Positions 53,490 to 61,310 of a stretch of DNA of 64,000 nt are shown here, one piece after another. Location: the NCBI GenBank assembly GCA_938034385.1, contig CALHLC010000008.1:1-64000 (forward strand), written 5' to 3'. Position 1 is the first letter of the stretch. Each line of letters begins with the position of its first letter. The translations under genes and the position numbers were made by a program. This DNA is from an uncultured Bacteriovoracaceae bacterium (GTDB taxonomy: Bacteria; Bdellovibrionota; Bacteriovoracia; Bacteriovoracales; Bacteriovoracaceae). A model generated the notes under the pieces. The model was not told the origin of the DNA and ran no database searches. It saw only the letters and a program-made list of their open reading frames with translations.

Positions 53490-54290
53490 ATGGATGAGAA
53501 ATGGTATTTTGTTGAAAATGAAGAACGAAAAGGCCCAATAAGTAAGAATGACGTTTTTAAACTTCTTCAAGCAGGAAAACTCAATAGTGGAAGTTTTGTT
53601 TGGAAGCAAGGTTTAGATAATTGGAAAAGAGTATCTGACTTAGAAGACTTTGCTCAAAAAGATGAAGACCTTAGATCTTTACGGGAAGAAAAAACACAAC
53701 CTTTTTTAAGCATACAGAACCTACCTTTAGACAAAGCACTAACTTTTGATTTAGTAGAAAAAGATTCAAAATCAATTTATATAAAAACTGGTTTAGATAG
53801 AGGACAGCGAGCTCAAGAGTTCGGACCTTTTGATCTTGATATGTTAAAGCAATTATACAAGTCAAAAAGAATTAATGGAAAAACACTAATTTTCTTTCCT
53901 GGGTTAGATGTATGGAGAGTCTTGGCTTCATTTGAAGACTTTGAGAAAAACTTTAATGAACTGCCACCAGTTATTAGTGACGAAGACAAGAGAGCTTGGG
54001 AGCGAAAACCATTTACAGCAAGACTCTTTTTTACAAATGAAGATAAGTTCTTTGAAGGTATTTGTAAGGATATCTCTCTTGGTGGAATGATGGTTCTTAT
54101 AAATAGCTTTGTTTGTCAGCTAGGAGATGTCATTTCCTTAAACGTACACCCTGATCAAGAAGAATATCAATTTGTAACGAAAGCAAAGGTTGTAAGGATT
54201 TTAGATAATAATACAGGCTTTTCATTACAATTTGTTGATCTCTCTCCTGAAGCAACAAGTGCTATTAAGTCTTTTTTAGCTAATGGCTAA
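53490..54290 (+). CDS. GYF-GYF-PilZ domain protein
   Basis: 266 aa, soluble. Two GYF_2-type domains are visible: residues 1-55 (WYFVENEERKGPISKNDVFKLL, then VWKQGLDNWKRVSDLEDF) and about 90-150 (FGPFDLDMLKQLYKSKRI, LIFFPGLDVWRVLASFEDF). A PilZ domain follows (about 165-265) with the D-x-S-x-x-G motif in CKDISLGGMMV. The upstream arginines (ERKPFTARLF) are not in exact RxxxR spacing, so c-di-GMP binding is uncertain. GYF domains bind Pro-rich peptides, for example in Myxococcus GltJ. It could link second-messenger input to a Pro-rich envelope partner. Confidence 0.8.
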   Translation: MDEKWYFVENEERKGPISKNDVFKLLQAGKLNSGSFVWKQGLDNWKRVSDLEDFAQKDEDLRSLREEKTQPFLSIQNLPLDKALTFDLVEKDSKSIYIKTGLDRGQRAQEFGPFDLDMLKQLYKSKRINGKTLIFFPGLDVWRVLASFEDFEKNFNELPPVISDEDKRAWERKPFTARLFFTNEDKFFEGICKDISLGGMMVLINSFVCQLGDVISLNVHPDQEEYQFVTKAKVVRILDNNTGFSLQFVDLSPEATSAIKSFLANG

Positions 54291-54346
54291 AAATCTAAAT
54301 TTACACCTTAAAGCTTATCAAGTTAAAATTAGTAAAAGGATTTAAA

Positions 54347-54856
54347 GTGAAATATTTATTATTTGTGGTGTTTTTAATTTCGTGTTCTTCTCTTTCTGAA
54401 AATCAAGTCTTAGTTGGGAGTGATTCATTCTCAGGAGGATCTTATAAAGGTCAACAATGGAGTGAAGACTTAAAGTTTAAAAGAGTGAGTTGGTATTCGA
54501 AGGCACACCTTGCTTATGATTCTTATATCAGTAAATTCGAACCCAATGGTCAATTTAGAAGTTTAATCACTGCAAATGATCAAGCTCAAATCAATAGTTG
54601 TGCAGATATATTAGTGACTTTTAATACTAGTAACTTTCATAGGGCCTTACGTGATTCTGAGATGAGAGAGTTATTAAAACCTCAAGGGTTTGAAGTAATA
54701 AGTGTTCCTGGTTTAGTCAAAAATTTAAAGCTACATCCTGACTACACAAGATTAAAACTTCATATGTATAGAGCAATGGTCTTTTGTTCCAAAGGTCCTG
54801 TTTCAATGATTAATTTAAACTTGGCTAATTATAAGGATATCTCTCTTACTTTATGA
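54347..54856 (+). CDS. small lipoprotein of unknown function
   Basis: 169 aa, GTG start behind AAAGGA. Signal peptide with lipobox LISC (MKYLLFVVFLISCSSLSEN). The mature part has a strand/helix mix (DILVTFNTSNFHRALRDSEMRELL) and two Cys. First of three overlapping exported-protein genes (54347, 54853, 55175) that form one operon. Family not recognised. Confidence 0.65.
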   Translation: MKYLLFVVFLISCSSLSENQVLVGSDSFSGGSYKGQQWSEDLKFKRVSWYSKAHLAYDSYISKFEPNGQFRSLITANDQAQINSCADILVTFNTSNFHRALRDSEMRELLKPQGFEVISVPGLVKNLKLHPDYTRLKLHMYRAMVFCSKGPVSMINLNLANYKDISLTL

Positions 54857-55197
54857 AAAGATATTTACTACTACTACTACTGAGTTTTTCTAGTCTTGCT
54901 GGTACGACCTATATGAAATCTCAATTTGGCTTAATCTTTGACTCCTCGTCGATTAATAAAGAAGTCGTTGATATGTCTGTTTGTGGAGAGAAATTTGAGC
55001 TACTTGAAAAGGTAGAAATAGGATTCTCAAAATTAAAGCTTAATGGAAAGGTTGTTTATATAAATGATATGAATTTGAGTGAAATAAAACCGACATGTCT
55101 TAATGAAAAGAATAAAGAGTTTTTTAAGAACCTAGATTTAACACCTCAAGAAATGGAATATTGGGCTCAATTAAATGAAAAAATTATTACTGATTAG
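54853..55197 (+). CDS. small exported protein (SH3-like?)
   Basis: 114 aa, overlaps the previous stop by four bases (ATGA). Signal peptide MKRYLLLLLLSFSSLAG. The strands IFDSSSINKEVVDMSVCGEKFELLEKVEIGFSKLKLNGKVVYI resemble a small bacterial SH3-type fold, but this is a guess. Two Cys (SVCGEK and PTCLNE). Second gene of the three-gene operon. Confidence 0.6.
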   Translation: MKRYLLLLLLSFSSLAGTTYMKSQFGLIFDSSSINKEVVDMSVCGEKFELLEKVEIGFSKLKLNGKVVYINDMNLSEIKPTCLNEKNKEFFKNLDLTPQEMEYWAQLNEKIITD

Positions 55198-55885
55198 TTT
55201 ATGCTTTTTACCTTTAAGTATATTAGGGGAAGTAAGTAGTTTTAATGAGGTCTTGAGAAAAGATGGGCTACTTCCTTTAAGGGAAAAAACTTTAAATAAA
55301 AACCTCCAAAGACTTAATGAAAAGAAAAGGTTTTTAGAACAAGCCTATCAATATGTTCCTGATGAAAAAGAAATATTAAATGTAATATCTAAACTTTGGT
55401 TGGTGAGTAATATAAAAACTTTAAAATGGGACAAGCAATTGACTCATTTTATTAATAAGCAGCCTAAGACATCAATCCTTTATCATAGTGATCAGAGACT
55501 TTTAAACTTTGTTTTACCTCTAAAAGAGAACTTTTTAATAGTATTGAATTCTAAATATATGAAACTTTTAGACCTAAATGAACAAGAAGAAAAAATCATG
55601 CTTGATTTATTACTAGATAGATTCAAGCAAGAGTTTGTGGCTAGAAAAGTGATACATCCTTTTATCGTTGAGAATATGAATAAGAAATCACTAGTTAAGA
55701 AAGAATATGTTTTAAAATCAGTTTCTCTATTAAATAAATTTATTGAAAATAATAACTTCTCACTCATTGACTCTAAAAAGATTTCGAAATTTTCAGACGA
55801 ACACAAAGAGAAGGACTACTTTGTTAGATCATTGAAAACTCTTCTGTATAAAAAATCTTTAGTCCATAGAACCTTGCAACTTTAA
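55175..55885 (+). CDS. exported helical protein of unknown function
   Basis: 236 aa, starting 23 bases inside the previous gene. Signal peptide MKKLLLISLCFLPLSILG. The mature part is Lys/Leu-rich and mainly helical (LNKNLQRLNEKKRFLEQAY), with a central strand region (LLNFVLPLKENFLIVLNSKYM). Third gene of the operon; tolQ begins 91 bases later. Family not recognised. Confidence 0.6.
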   Translation: MKKLLLISLCFLPLSILGEVSSFNEVLRKDGLLPLREKTLNKNLQRLNEKKRFLEQAYQYVPDEKEILNVISKLWLVSNIKTLKWDKQLTHFINKQPKTSILYHSDQRLLNFVLPLKENFLIVLNSKYMKLLDLNEQEEKIMLDLLLDRFKQEFVARKVIHPFIVENMNKKSLVKKEYVLKSVSLLNKFIENNNFSLIDSKKISKFSDEHKEKDYFVRSLKTLLYKKSLVHRTLQL

Positions 55886-55976
55886 ATACATATTTCATAT
55901 TGCTAGACTAGATCACTCTGTTTTTAGAGTTAATCTTAAATGTTAAACTATCCTTTGAAACTTTACAGGAGAAAGT

Positions 55977-56672
55977 GTGGATATATTTAAAATTATTTTA
56001 GAATCTAGCATTATAGTTCAGCTAGTCCTTTTGCTGCTTATTATTATGTCAGTTGCTTCTTGGGCCGTGGTTTTTCATTATTATAAGTATTATAAAAGTC
56101 TTCATGCTTTAAATGAAAAATTTAAAAGCAATTTTTTTAAAGATGGAGTTGCTACATTAGGCTCCATGTCTGAGTTTAGCTCCAGAATAGATAAGTTTAA
56201 AAGCTCTCCTCTTCACTCTCTATGGAAAGTCTTTCATAAAGAGTTAAATAAAATTAACAAGAAGCTAAAGATTAAGGATGACCAAAGTTTAGCTAGCTAC
56301 TTGGCCCTTGGTGATTTTAGCAATTTTGAAAGATCCTTGGATCAAGAAATTTATGATCAAATCCATGATATTGATAAGCATAGAACTCTTCTTGCCAGTA
56401 TTGCTACAGTTGCTCCTTTTGTAGGGCTTTTTGGAACTGTATGGGGAATTATAAATTCTTTCACAGGATTGGCCGATGGTGGTGCTGGAACAATTGAAGC
56501 TGTTGCTCCAGGAATCTCTGAAGCATTAGTGGCTACGGCTGTAGGTTTATTTGCTGCTATTCCAGCTTCATGGTTTTTTAATTATTTTTCTAAAAATCTG
56601 AAAAAGGTAAAACTTGAATTAGAGTCGTTTTCTAAAGATTTATTAAATATCTTAAAATATTATTCAATTTAA
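55977..56672 (+). CDS. tolQ: TolQ proton-channel subunit
   Basis: 231 aa, GTG start behind AGGAGA. Three membrane segments; the family signature is ASIATVAPFVGLFGTVWGIINSF, with EALVATAVGLFAAIPASWFFNYF after it. With TolR it forms the proton-driven motor that moves TolA. The closely following tolR, tolA and tolB genes settle the assignment as Tol rather than ExbB. Stabilises the outer membrane and its constriction at division. Confidence 0.93.
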   Translation: MDIFKIILESSIIVQLVLLLLIIMSVASWAVVFHYYKYYKSLHALNEKFKSNFFKDGVATLGSMSEFSSRIDKFKSSPLHSLWKVFHKELNKINKKLKIKDDQSLASYLALGDFSNFERSLDQEIYDQIHDIDKHRTLLASIATVAPFVGLFGTVWGIINSFTGLADGGAGTIEAVAPGISEALVATAVGLFAAIPASWFFNYFSKNLKKVKLELESFSKDLLNILKYYSI

Positions 56673-56683
56673 GGAGGTTTGCA

Positions 56684-57094
56684 ATGGGACTTCGAACTTC
56701 AAATGATGATGAGATAATGGCTGAAATAAATGTAACACCCTTAGTGGATGTTATGTTGGTTTTACTTGTAATTTTTATGATTAGTGCACCTTTAATGTAC
56801 AATGGAATAAGCTTAAAGCTACCAAAGACTCAAAAAGTTAATAATTTACAATTAAGTAGTGAGAAAATCATTCTATCTATTGATCAAACAGAAGACTTTT
56901 ATCTAGGTGATCAGAAAGTATTAAAATCTGAGTTAATAGAAATGCTACAAGAGTTAAAGAAAGTAAAAAACACAGAAGATATTTTTGTAAGAGCAGATGC
57001 GAGAGTTAAATATGGAACAGTTGCTCAAACTTTTGCTTATTTAAAATCTCAAGGAATTACGTCAGTATCTTTGATTACTGAAATTGAAAAGTAG
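56684..57094 (+). CDS. tolR: TolR
   Basis: 136 aa, typical length. The membrane helix has the conserved Asp (INVTPLVDVMLVLLVIFMISAPL). The periplasmic part ends VKYGTVAQTFAYLKSQGITSVSLIT, as in TolR/ExbD. Preceded by AAGGAGG. Distinct from the two longer TolR-like proteins at 3721 and 4261. Confidence 0.93.
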   Translation: MGLRTSNDDEIMAEINVTPLVDVMLVLLVIFMISAPLMYNGISLKLPKTQKVNNLQLSSEKIILSIDQTEDFYLGDQKVLKSELIEMLQELKKVKNTEDIFVRADARVKYGTVAQTFAYLKSQGITSVSLITEIEK

Positions 57095-57101
57095 GGAATA
57101 A

Positions 57102-58016
57102 TTGAAAAGAGGAATTATATTCTCGTTATTATTTCACTTTATTATGATAGGACTGTTTTTTTTCTTAGAAGCAGGGCCTTTTTCTGATAAGTCAAAATCG
57201 AAGTTGCCCCCTAAGTTTAAAGTGATTAGAGACTCTGTTAAGGTTGATTTGGTAGGACTTCCTGATTTAACAAAGAAAGAACTTGAGAGTTTACCTCGAT
57301 TTACAAAACCAACTCCGAAGAAGTCTATTAAACCTACTTCTAAAAAGAAAACTAAAACTAAAGTGACTTTAGATGAGCCTGAGTCAGATGTTGTAAAACT
57401 TCAAAAAAAGAAAAAAGCTGAAGCTAAGAAGAAAGCTGAAGCTAAGAAAAAAGCTAAAGCTAAGAAAAAAGCTGAAGCTAAGAAAAAAGTTGAAGAAGAG
57501 AAGAAAGCAGAAGAACAGAGGAAAGCAGAGGAAGAGAAGAAAGCTGAAGAAGAGAAGAAAGCAGAAGAAGAGAGGAAAGTAGAAGAAGAAAGAAAAGCAG
57601 AGGAAGAAAGAAAAGCAGAGGAAGATCGAAAGAGATTGGAAACCGTCAATGATTTAGAAGAACTCGTAAAAGCAGGGAATAAAGTTTCCAAAGGAAGTTC
57701 AATAGATTCAGAAAATGAATCTCAAAACGATATACATCTTGAATCTGAAAAATATGGACTAAGTGTTAATCAAATAGTTAAGGCCAATTGGAAACTACCT
57801 ACGAGCTTAAAAGATAAGGACTTACAGTGTTCAATTCGATTATTTATTGACCAGAATGGTAAGCTTATTAAACAAGAAATCTTAAATGGCTCAGGAGATG
57901 ATGAATACGACAAGATTGTTCAGGAGACGGTCGAAATGTCAGGTCCTTATCCAGAACCGGAAAAGAGTGTGAGAGATTATGTTTTAAATGGTAATCTTGT
58001 ATTAGTATTTCCTTAA
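57102..58016 (+). CDS. tolA: TolA-like protein with TonB-type C-terminus
   Basis: 304 aa, TTG start. An N-terminal membrane anchor (FSLLFHFIMIGLFFFLEAG) is followed by a long Lys/Glu/Ala helix (about 100-185, KKAEAKKKAEEEKK-type repeats), the classical TolA domain II. A C-terminal domain (about 225-304: VNQIVKANWKLPTSLKDKDLQCSIRLFIDQNGKLIK) matches TonB_C/TolA domain III. The position between tolR and tolB supports the name. It transmits TolQR force to TolB/Pal. Confidence 0.88.
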   Translation: MKRGIIFSLLFHFIMIGLFFFLEAGPFSDKSKSKLPPKFKVIRDSVKVDLVGLPDLTKKELESLPRFTKPTPKKSIKPTSKKKTKTKVTLDEPESDVVKLQKKKKAEAKKKAEAKKKAKAKKKAEAKKKVEEEKKAEEQRKAEEEKKAEEEKKAEEERKVEEERKAEEERKAEEDRKRLETVNDLEELVKAGNKVSKGSSIDSENESQNDIHLESEKYGLSVNQIVKANWKLPTSLKDKDLQCSIRLFIDQNGKLIKQEILNGSGDDEYDKIVQETVEMSGPYPEPEKSVRDYVLNGNLVLVFP

Positions 58017-58028
58017 AAAAGAGTTGAT

Positions 58029-59306
58029 ATGAAGATATTAAAATTAGTTATTCTTTTAGTTTTAAGTTCAAAAGCATGGTCTCAGTCATATACTACTATA
58101 AATGTAGGCCAGGCAGGTTTAGCTTTAGAGAAGATGATTATCCTTTCTTATAATTGCAATGCTGCACTAGATAATAAGATGGTTGGAACAATTAGATCAG
58201 ATTTTGTTTTTTATGAAGATAAAATTAGAGTTGATCTACGTTCAACAAATACCAGTTTTTCTAATAACCTTAAGCGATTATACAGTGATGGGTATTCAAG
58301 GTTAACAGAGGTTAATTGTGCAAATAATAAGATTGATATCTATAATACGAGATCAAACTCTCTTATTAAGTCATTACCTTTACTTAATCATGAAAATACT
58401 AGAACGAGAGCTCATTTAAACGCTGACAATATTTACCAAACGCTTTATGGAAAAAAATCCTTATTTACTTCTAAATTAACTTTTTCTGCCAGTGGGAATA
58501 CAAGTTTAAGAAAAACGAAAAAAGAACTTTTTATCTGTGACTTTGATGGAGGGAATTTAAAGCAACTTACAAATCATGGTGGAATAGTTTTGTCTCCAGC
58601 TTTTTCTCCAGATAATAGAAGAATCATTTATAGTTTAATACCACCACGTTCACGAGATATAGTTTTATATGAGCATAACTTGGATACCGGGCTTACTCGT
58701 GTGATCCTTGATAAGAAAGGACTTATCATCGGAGCTGTTTATACTGCCGATGGTGCAGGAATTTATCTGACTATTAGTAATAGAAGTAATGCTGATATTT
58801 ATTATATGAATGTTTCAACAAAAGCCTTAAGAAGAGTGACTAATCATAGATCTGAAGATGTTGATCCAGCAATTAATAAGGCCGGAAACTTAATGAGTTT
58901 TCTTTCAGGAAGAGCGGGAAGAGCGATGATTTATTCAATGGATCCTATTACAGGAGAGCCTGCTTCAAGGCCAAAGCGAATAAGTTATGTTGGTAAAGTA
59001 AATGCAACACCTAGGTTTTCTCCAGATGGGAGCGAAATAGTGTTCTCATCTTGGAAAGATAATACATTTGATATTTTTAGGTTTTATGCCAATGGACAGT
59101 CTTTAGTTAGACTCACATCGAACTTTGGTTCAAATGAGAATCCGACCTTCTCACCTGAGGGCCAATTTATTGCCTTTTCATCAAAAAGAGTGATCAGTCG
59201 ACGACAGCTTGATCAAAATTTATACATTATGACTCGAGATGGTAAGAATATAAGACCAATTACGAAAAACATTGGACAGTGCTCTTCTCCACGCTTCTCT
59301 AACTAG
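58029..59306 (+). CDS. tolB: TolB
   Basis: 425 aa, signal peptide MKILKLVILLVLSSKAWSQ. The N-terminal domain (about 20-160) precedes a six-bladed WD40-like beta-propeller whose repeats read SPAFSPDNRRIIYSL, SFLSGRAGRAMIYSMD, TPRFSPDGSEIVFSSWK and NPTFSPEGQFIAFSSKR. It binds Pal and TolA in the periplasm. A pal gene does not follow in this window, although it often does elsewhere. Confidence 0.93.
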   Translation: MKILKLVILLVLSSKAWSQSYTTINVGQAGLALEKMIILSYNCNAALDNKMVGTIRSDFVFYEDKIRVDLRSTNTSFSNNLKRLYSDGYSRLTEVNCANNKIDIYNTRSNSLIKSLPLLNHENTRTRAHLNADNIYQTLYGKKSLFTSKLTFSASGNTSLRKTKKELFICDFDGGNLKQLTNHGGIVLSPAFSPDNRRIIYSLIPPRSRDIVLYEHNLDTGLTRVILDKKGLIIGAVYTADGAGIYLTISNRSNADIYYMNVSTKALRRVTNHRSEDVDPAINKAGNLMSFLSGRAGRAMIYSMDPITGEPASRPKRISYVGKVNATPRFSPDGSEIVFSSWKDNTFDIFRFYANGQSLVRLTSNFGSNENPTFSPEGQFIAFSSKRVISRRQLDQNLYIMTRDGKNIRPITKNIGQCSSPRFSN

Positions 59307-59369
59307 TTGAAATTATAAAGAAAAAGTGTAAAAAATACAGTACTTGATAAAATTTATCTTGTAAAATTT

Positions 59370-59405
59370 TTACGCACTGCTATACTGATATTGATTACGC
59401 ATTGC
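59370..59405. promoter_or_regulatory. direct repeat TTACGCA(C/T)TGC upstream of the regulator gene
   Basis: Two 11-base copies (59370-59380 and 59395-59405) differing at one base, spaced 25 bases start to start, in the 144-bp gap between tolB and the regulator gene. Candidate operator; possibly autoregulatory. Confidence 0.4.
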
Positions 59406-59450
59406 ACATAAATAAATGCTTTTTAATATTTAACCGTATAGGAGTTCAAC

Positions 59451-60941
59451 ATGATCAAGATTAACCTTAATGAGTCAAACTTAAGACCTTCAGCTTTAGA
59501 AGCACTACTTCTTAGTGAGCTAAAAGAGGAAGTGTTTTTTCCAGAACTATCTAAGCATTTACACTTAATGACTGGAGATTGTGTTGAAATTCACCTCTGC
59601 TTTAATGATGAGTCTACGCAATTAATTGCTAGAGATGGTATTTGTATTCAAGGTTCTGATGTTCAAGCTAGAGGAATGGGACCTGCAGGATATGTAGCAA
59701 AAACTAAGAGATTCTATTACAGCAATAACGTTTCTAGGGATCCAGTTTTCTCATCTGTATCAAGAGCAGCTCATATAAACTCTGAATTAATCGTTCCAGT
59801 AAATTTAACTGATAAAGTTATTGCAACTATTCATATTCAATCATCTGATGCTGATAAGAAATTCTCAGAGCAGGATGCATTATCAATAATGGAATTTTTA
59901 AACGATATCAAAACTCCTCTTACAAACGTTAATCTTTACTTAATGGCTAAATACTTAAATCAAGAATTATTATTAAAAGTAAAAAATCAAACTCCTTCAC
60001 TAGAGACGAACAATGCTGAAGTTGAAAGAGTTGAAATGATTGGAAAGCACCCAGACTTTTTAAAGTCACTTTCTATGGCTTCAAGAGTAGCTGCTCAAGA
60101 TATTCCTGTTCTTATCCAAGGTGAAACTGGAGTAGGGAAAAGACTTTTAGGGAAGAAGATTCATACTATGAGTCAAAGAAAGCATAGCTCTTTTAGAGTA
60201 ATTGAATGTGCTACTTTAAATGATGAGTCTTTAGAAAAAGAGATCTTTGGATGTTTAGATAGAAAGGGATCTTTAGAACTAGGAAATAATGGAACAGTTT
60301 TATTTAATGAGATTGGACTTTTAAGCCCTAAACTACAAGCAATGGTTTTTAATTTTTTAACAACAGGAATGATCGCTAGAGTTGGATCTGAAAAAGATAT
60401 TAATTTAAACGTTAGAGTAATCGCTACTTCAAAAAGACCTCTTATAGGATATGTTAATGAAAACAAATTAAGAGAAGACTTATACTATAGATTAGCTACT
60501 GTTCAAATAGACCTTCCTTCTTTAAGACAAAGAGGCGAAGATGTGAAACTTATCGCTAATCACTTCTTAAACAATAATAAATCTGAGAAAAAATTCTTAA
60601 CAGCTGGAGCAATGGATCAGTTATTAGACTTTGCTTGGGAATCAAATGTTATTGAATTAAGAAATGCAATGGAGAGAACTTACGCTTTAACTGATGGTAA
60701 ATTTGTAGAGAAAATTGAAATGAATGGTTTTTCTAAGCCTGAAAAGAAAGAAGAAGTTATTACTAGAGAGCCAGCTTTTGAGCCAATCTCAATCTCTGAA
60801 ATAGAAAAAAGACATATCTGTAAAACTCTAGAATTCCATGGTGGAAATAAAACTAGAGCTGCAAAGTCTCTAGGAGTAACAGTAAAGACTCTTTATAATA
60901 AACTTCACAGTTATGGTTTAGTTAGCAAAAACGTACAATAA
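59451..60941 (+). CDS. NtrC-family regulator (GAF-AAA-Fis) lacking the GAFTGA loop
   Basis: 496 aa. An N-terminal GAF domain (about 15-165) is followed by an AAA+ domain (about 195-420) with Walker A (QGETGVGKRLLGKKI), sensor-like VRVIATSKRP and the R-finger region REDLYYRLATVQIDLPSLRQRGEDV. The C-terminal Fis-type HTH is GNKTRAAKSLGVTVKTLYNKL. The GAFTGA sigma-54 loop is absent: EIFGCLDRKGSLELGNNGTV replaces it with a deletion. The Walker B Asp is Asn (VLFNEIG). It is therefore unlikely to remodel sigma-54 polymerase and may act as a repressor or a sigma-70 regulator. Terminated by a hairpin. Confidence 0.85.
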   Translation: MIKINLNESNLRPSALEALLLSELKEEVFFPELSKHLHLMTGDCVEIHLCFNDESTQLIARDGICIQGSDVQARGMGPAGYVAKTKRFYYSNNVSRDPVFSSVSRAAHINSELIVPVNLTDKVIATIHIQSSDADKKFSEQDALSIMEFLNDIKTPLTNVNLYLMAKYLNQELLLKVKNQTPSLETNNAEVERVEMIGKHPDFLKSLSMASRVAAQDIPVLIQGETGVGKRLLGKKIHTMSQRKHSSFRVIECATLNDESLEKEIFGCLDRKGSLELGNNGTVLFNEIGLLSPKLQAMVFNFLTTGMIARVGSEKDINLNVRVIATSKRPLIGYVNENKLREDLYYRLATVQIDLPSLRQRGEDVKLIANHFLNNNKSEKKFLTAGAMDQLLDFAWESNVIELRNAMERTYALTDGKFVEKIEMNGFSKPEKKEEVITREPAFEPISISEIEKRHICKTLEFHGGNKTRAAKSLGVTVKTLYNKLHSYGLVSKNVQ

Positions 60942-60951
60942 TTAACTTATA

Positions 60952-60984
60952 AAATGGCACTTTTATTCTATGAAAGTGCCATTT
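60952..60984 (+). terminator. hairpin after the NtrC-family gene
   Basis: A perfect 12-bp stem, AAATGGCACTTT (60952-60963) with 60973-60984, and a 9-base loop. The tail TTTCTC is short, but the stem is strong. Confidence 0.7.
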
Positions 60985-61073
60985 CTCACTATTTCACCAA
61001 ATCCCTTACTTGATCTCCTCACTCATCTTCTGTAGAATGCACTTAGAATATAATCATCATTGGTGGGCAATAC

Positions 61074-61277
61074 ATGGCAAGAAAGAAAGGTTCTAAAAAG
61101 AAAAAAGCTAAAAAAGTTAAGCTTAGTCCTGAGGTTAAAGAGTTCCGAAGCTCTGAAGAAGTTGTTTCTTTTTACAGATTTATTCATGATAATAACTTAA
61201 GGCATGAAGCTAGAGTTATTTTAGATACAGTTTTGAGTTATATCGATATCCCTCGAAAAAGACGTTCTAAAAAATAA
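61074..61277 (+). CDS. small Lys-rich protein
   Basis: 67 aa. The basic start MARKKGSKKKKAKKVKLSPEV resembles the arm of the histone-like protein at 48685. A helical middle (SSEEVVSFYRFIHDNNLRHEARVILDTVLSYI) and a basic end (PRKRRSKK) complete it. A small nucleic-acid-binding or ribosome-associated role is possible. The ATG is preceded by GGTGGGCAATAC, a weak site. It lies 33 bases upstream of the HD gene. Confidence 0.6.
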   Translation: MARKKGSKKKKAKKVKLSPEVKEFRSSEEVVSFYRFIHDNNLRHEARVILDTVLSYIDIPRKRRSKK

Positions 61278-61310
61278 ATTCTTAAACTTATAGTCACGGA
61301 TGATTAGTAT

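Noticed and set aside
55915-55930. ACTCT-N6-AGAGT hairpin ahead of tolQ
   Set aside because: Only a 5-bp A/T-rich stem and no T tract; not enough for a terminator or operator call.
57401-57691. Minus-strand Ser/Phe/Ala repeat frame opposite tolA
   Set aside because: It mirrors the Lys/Glu/Ala repeat helix of TolA and has no independent support.
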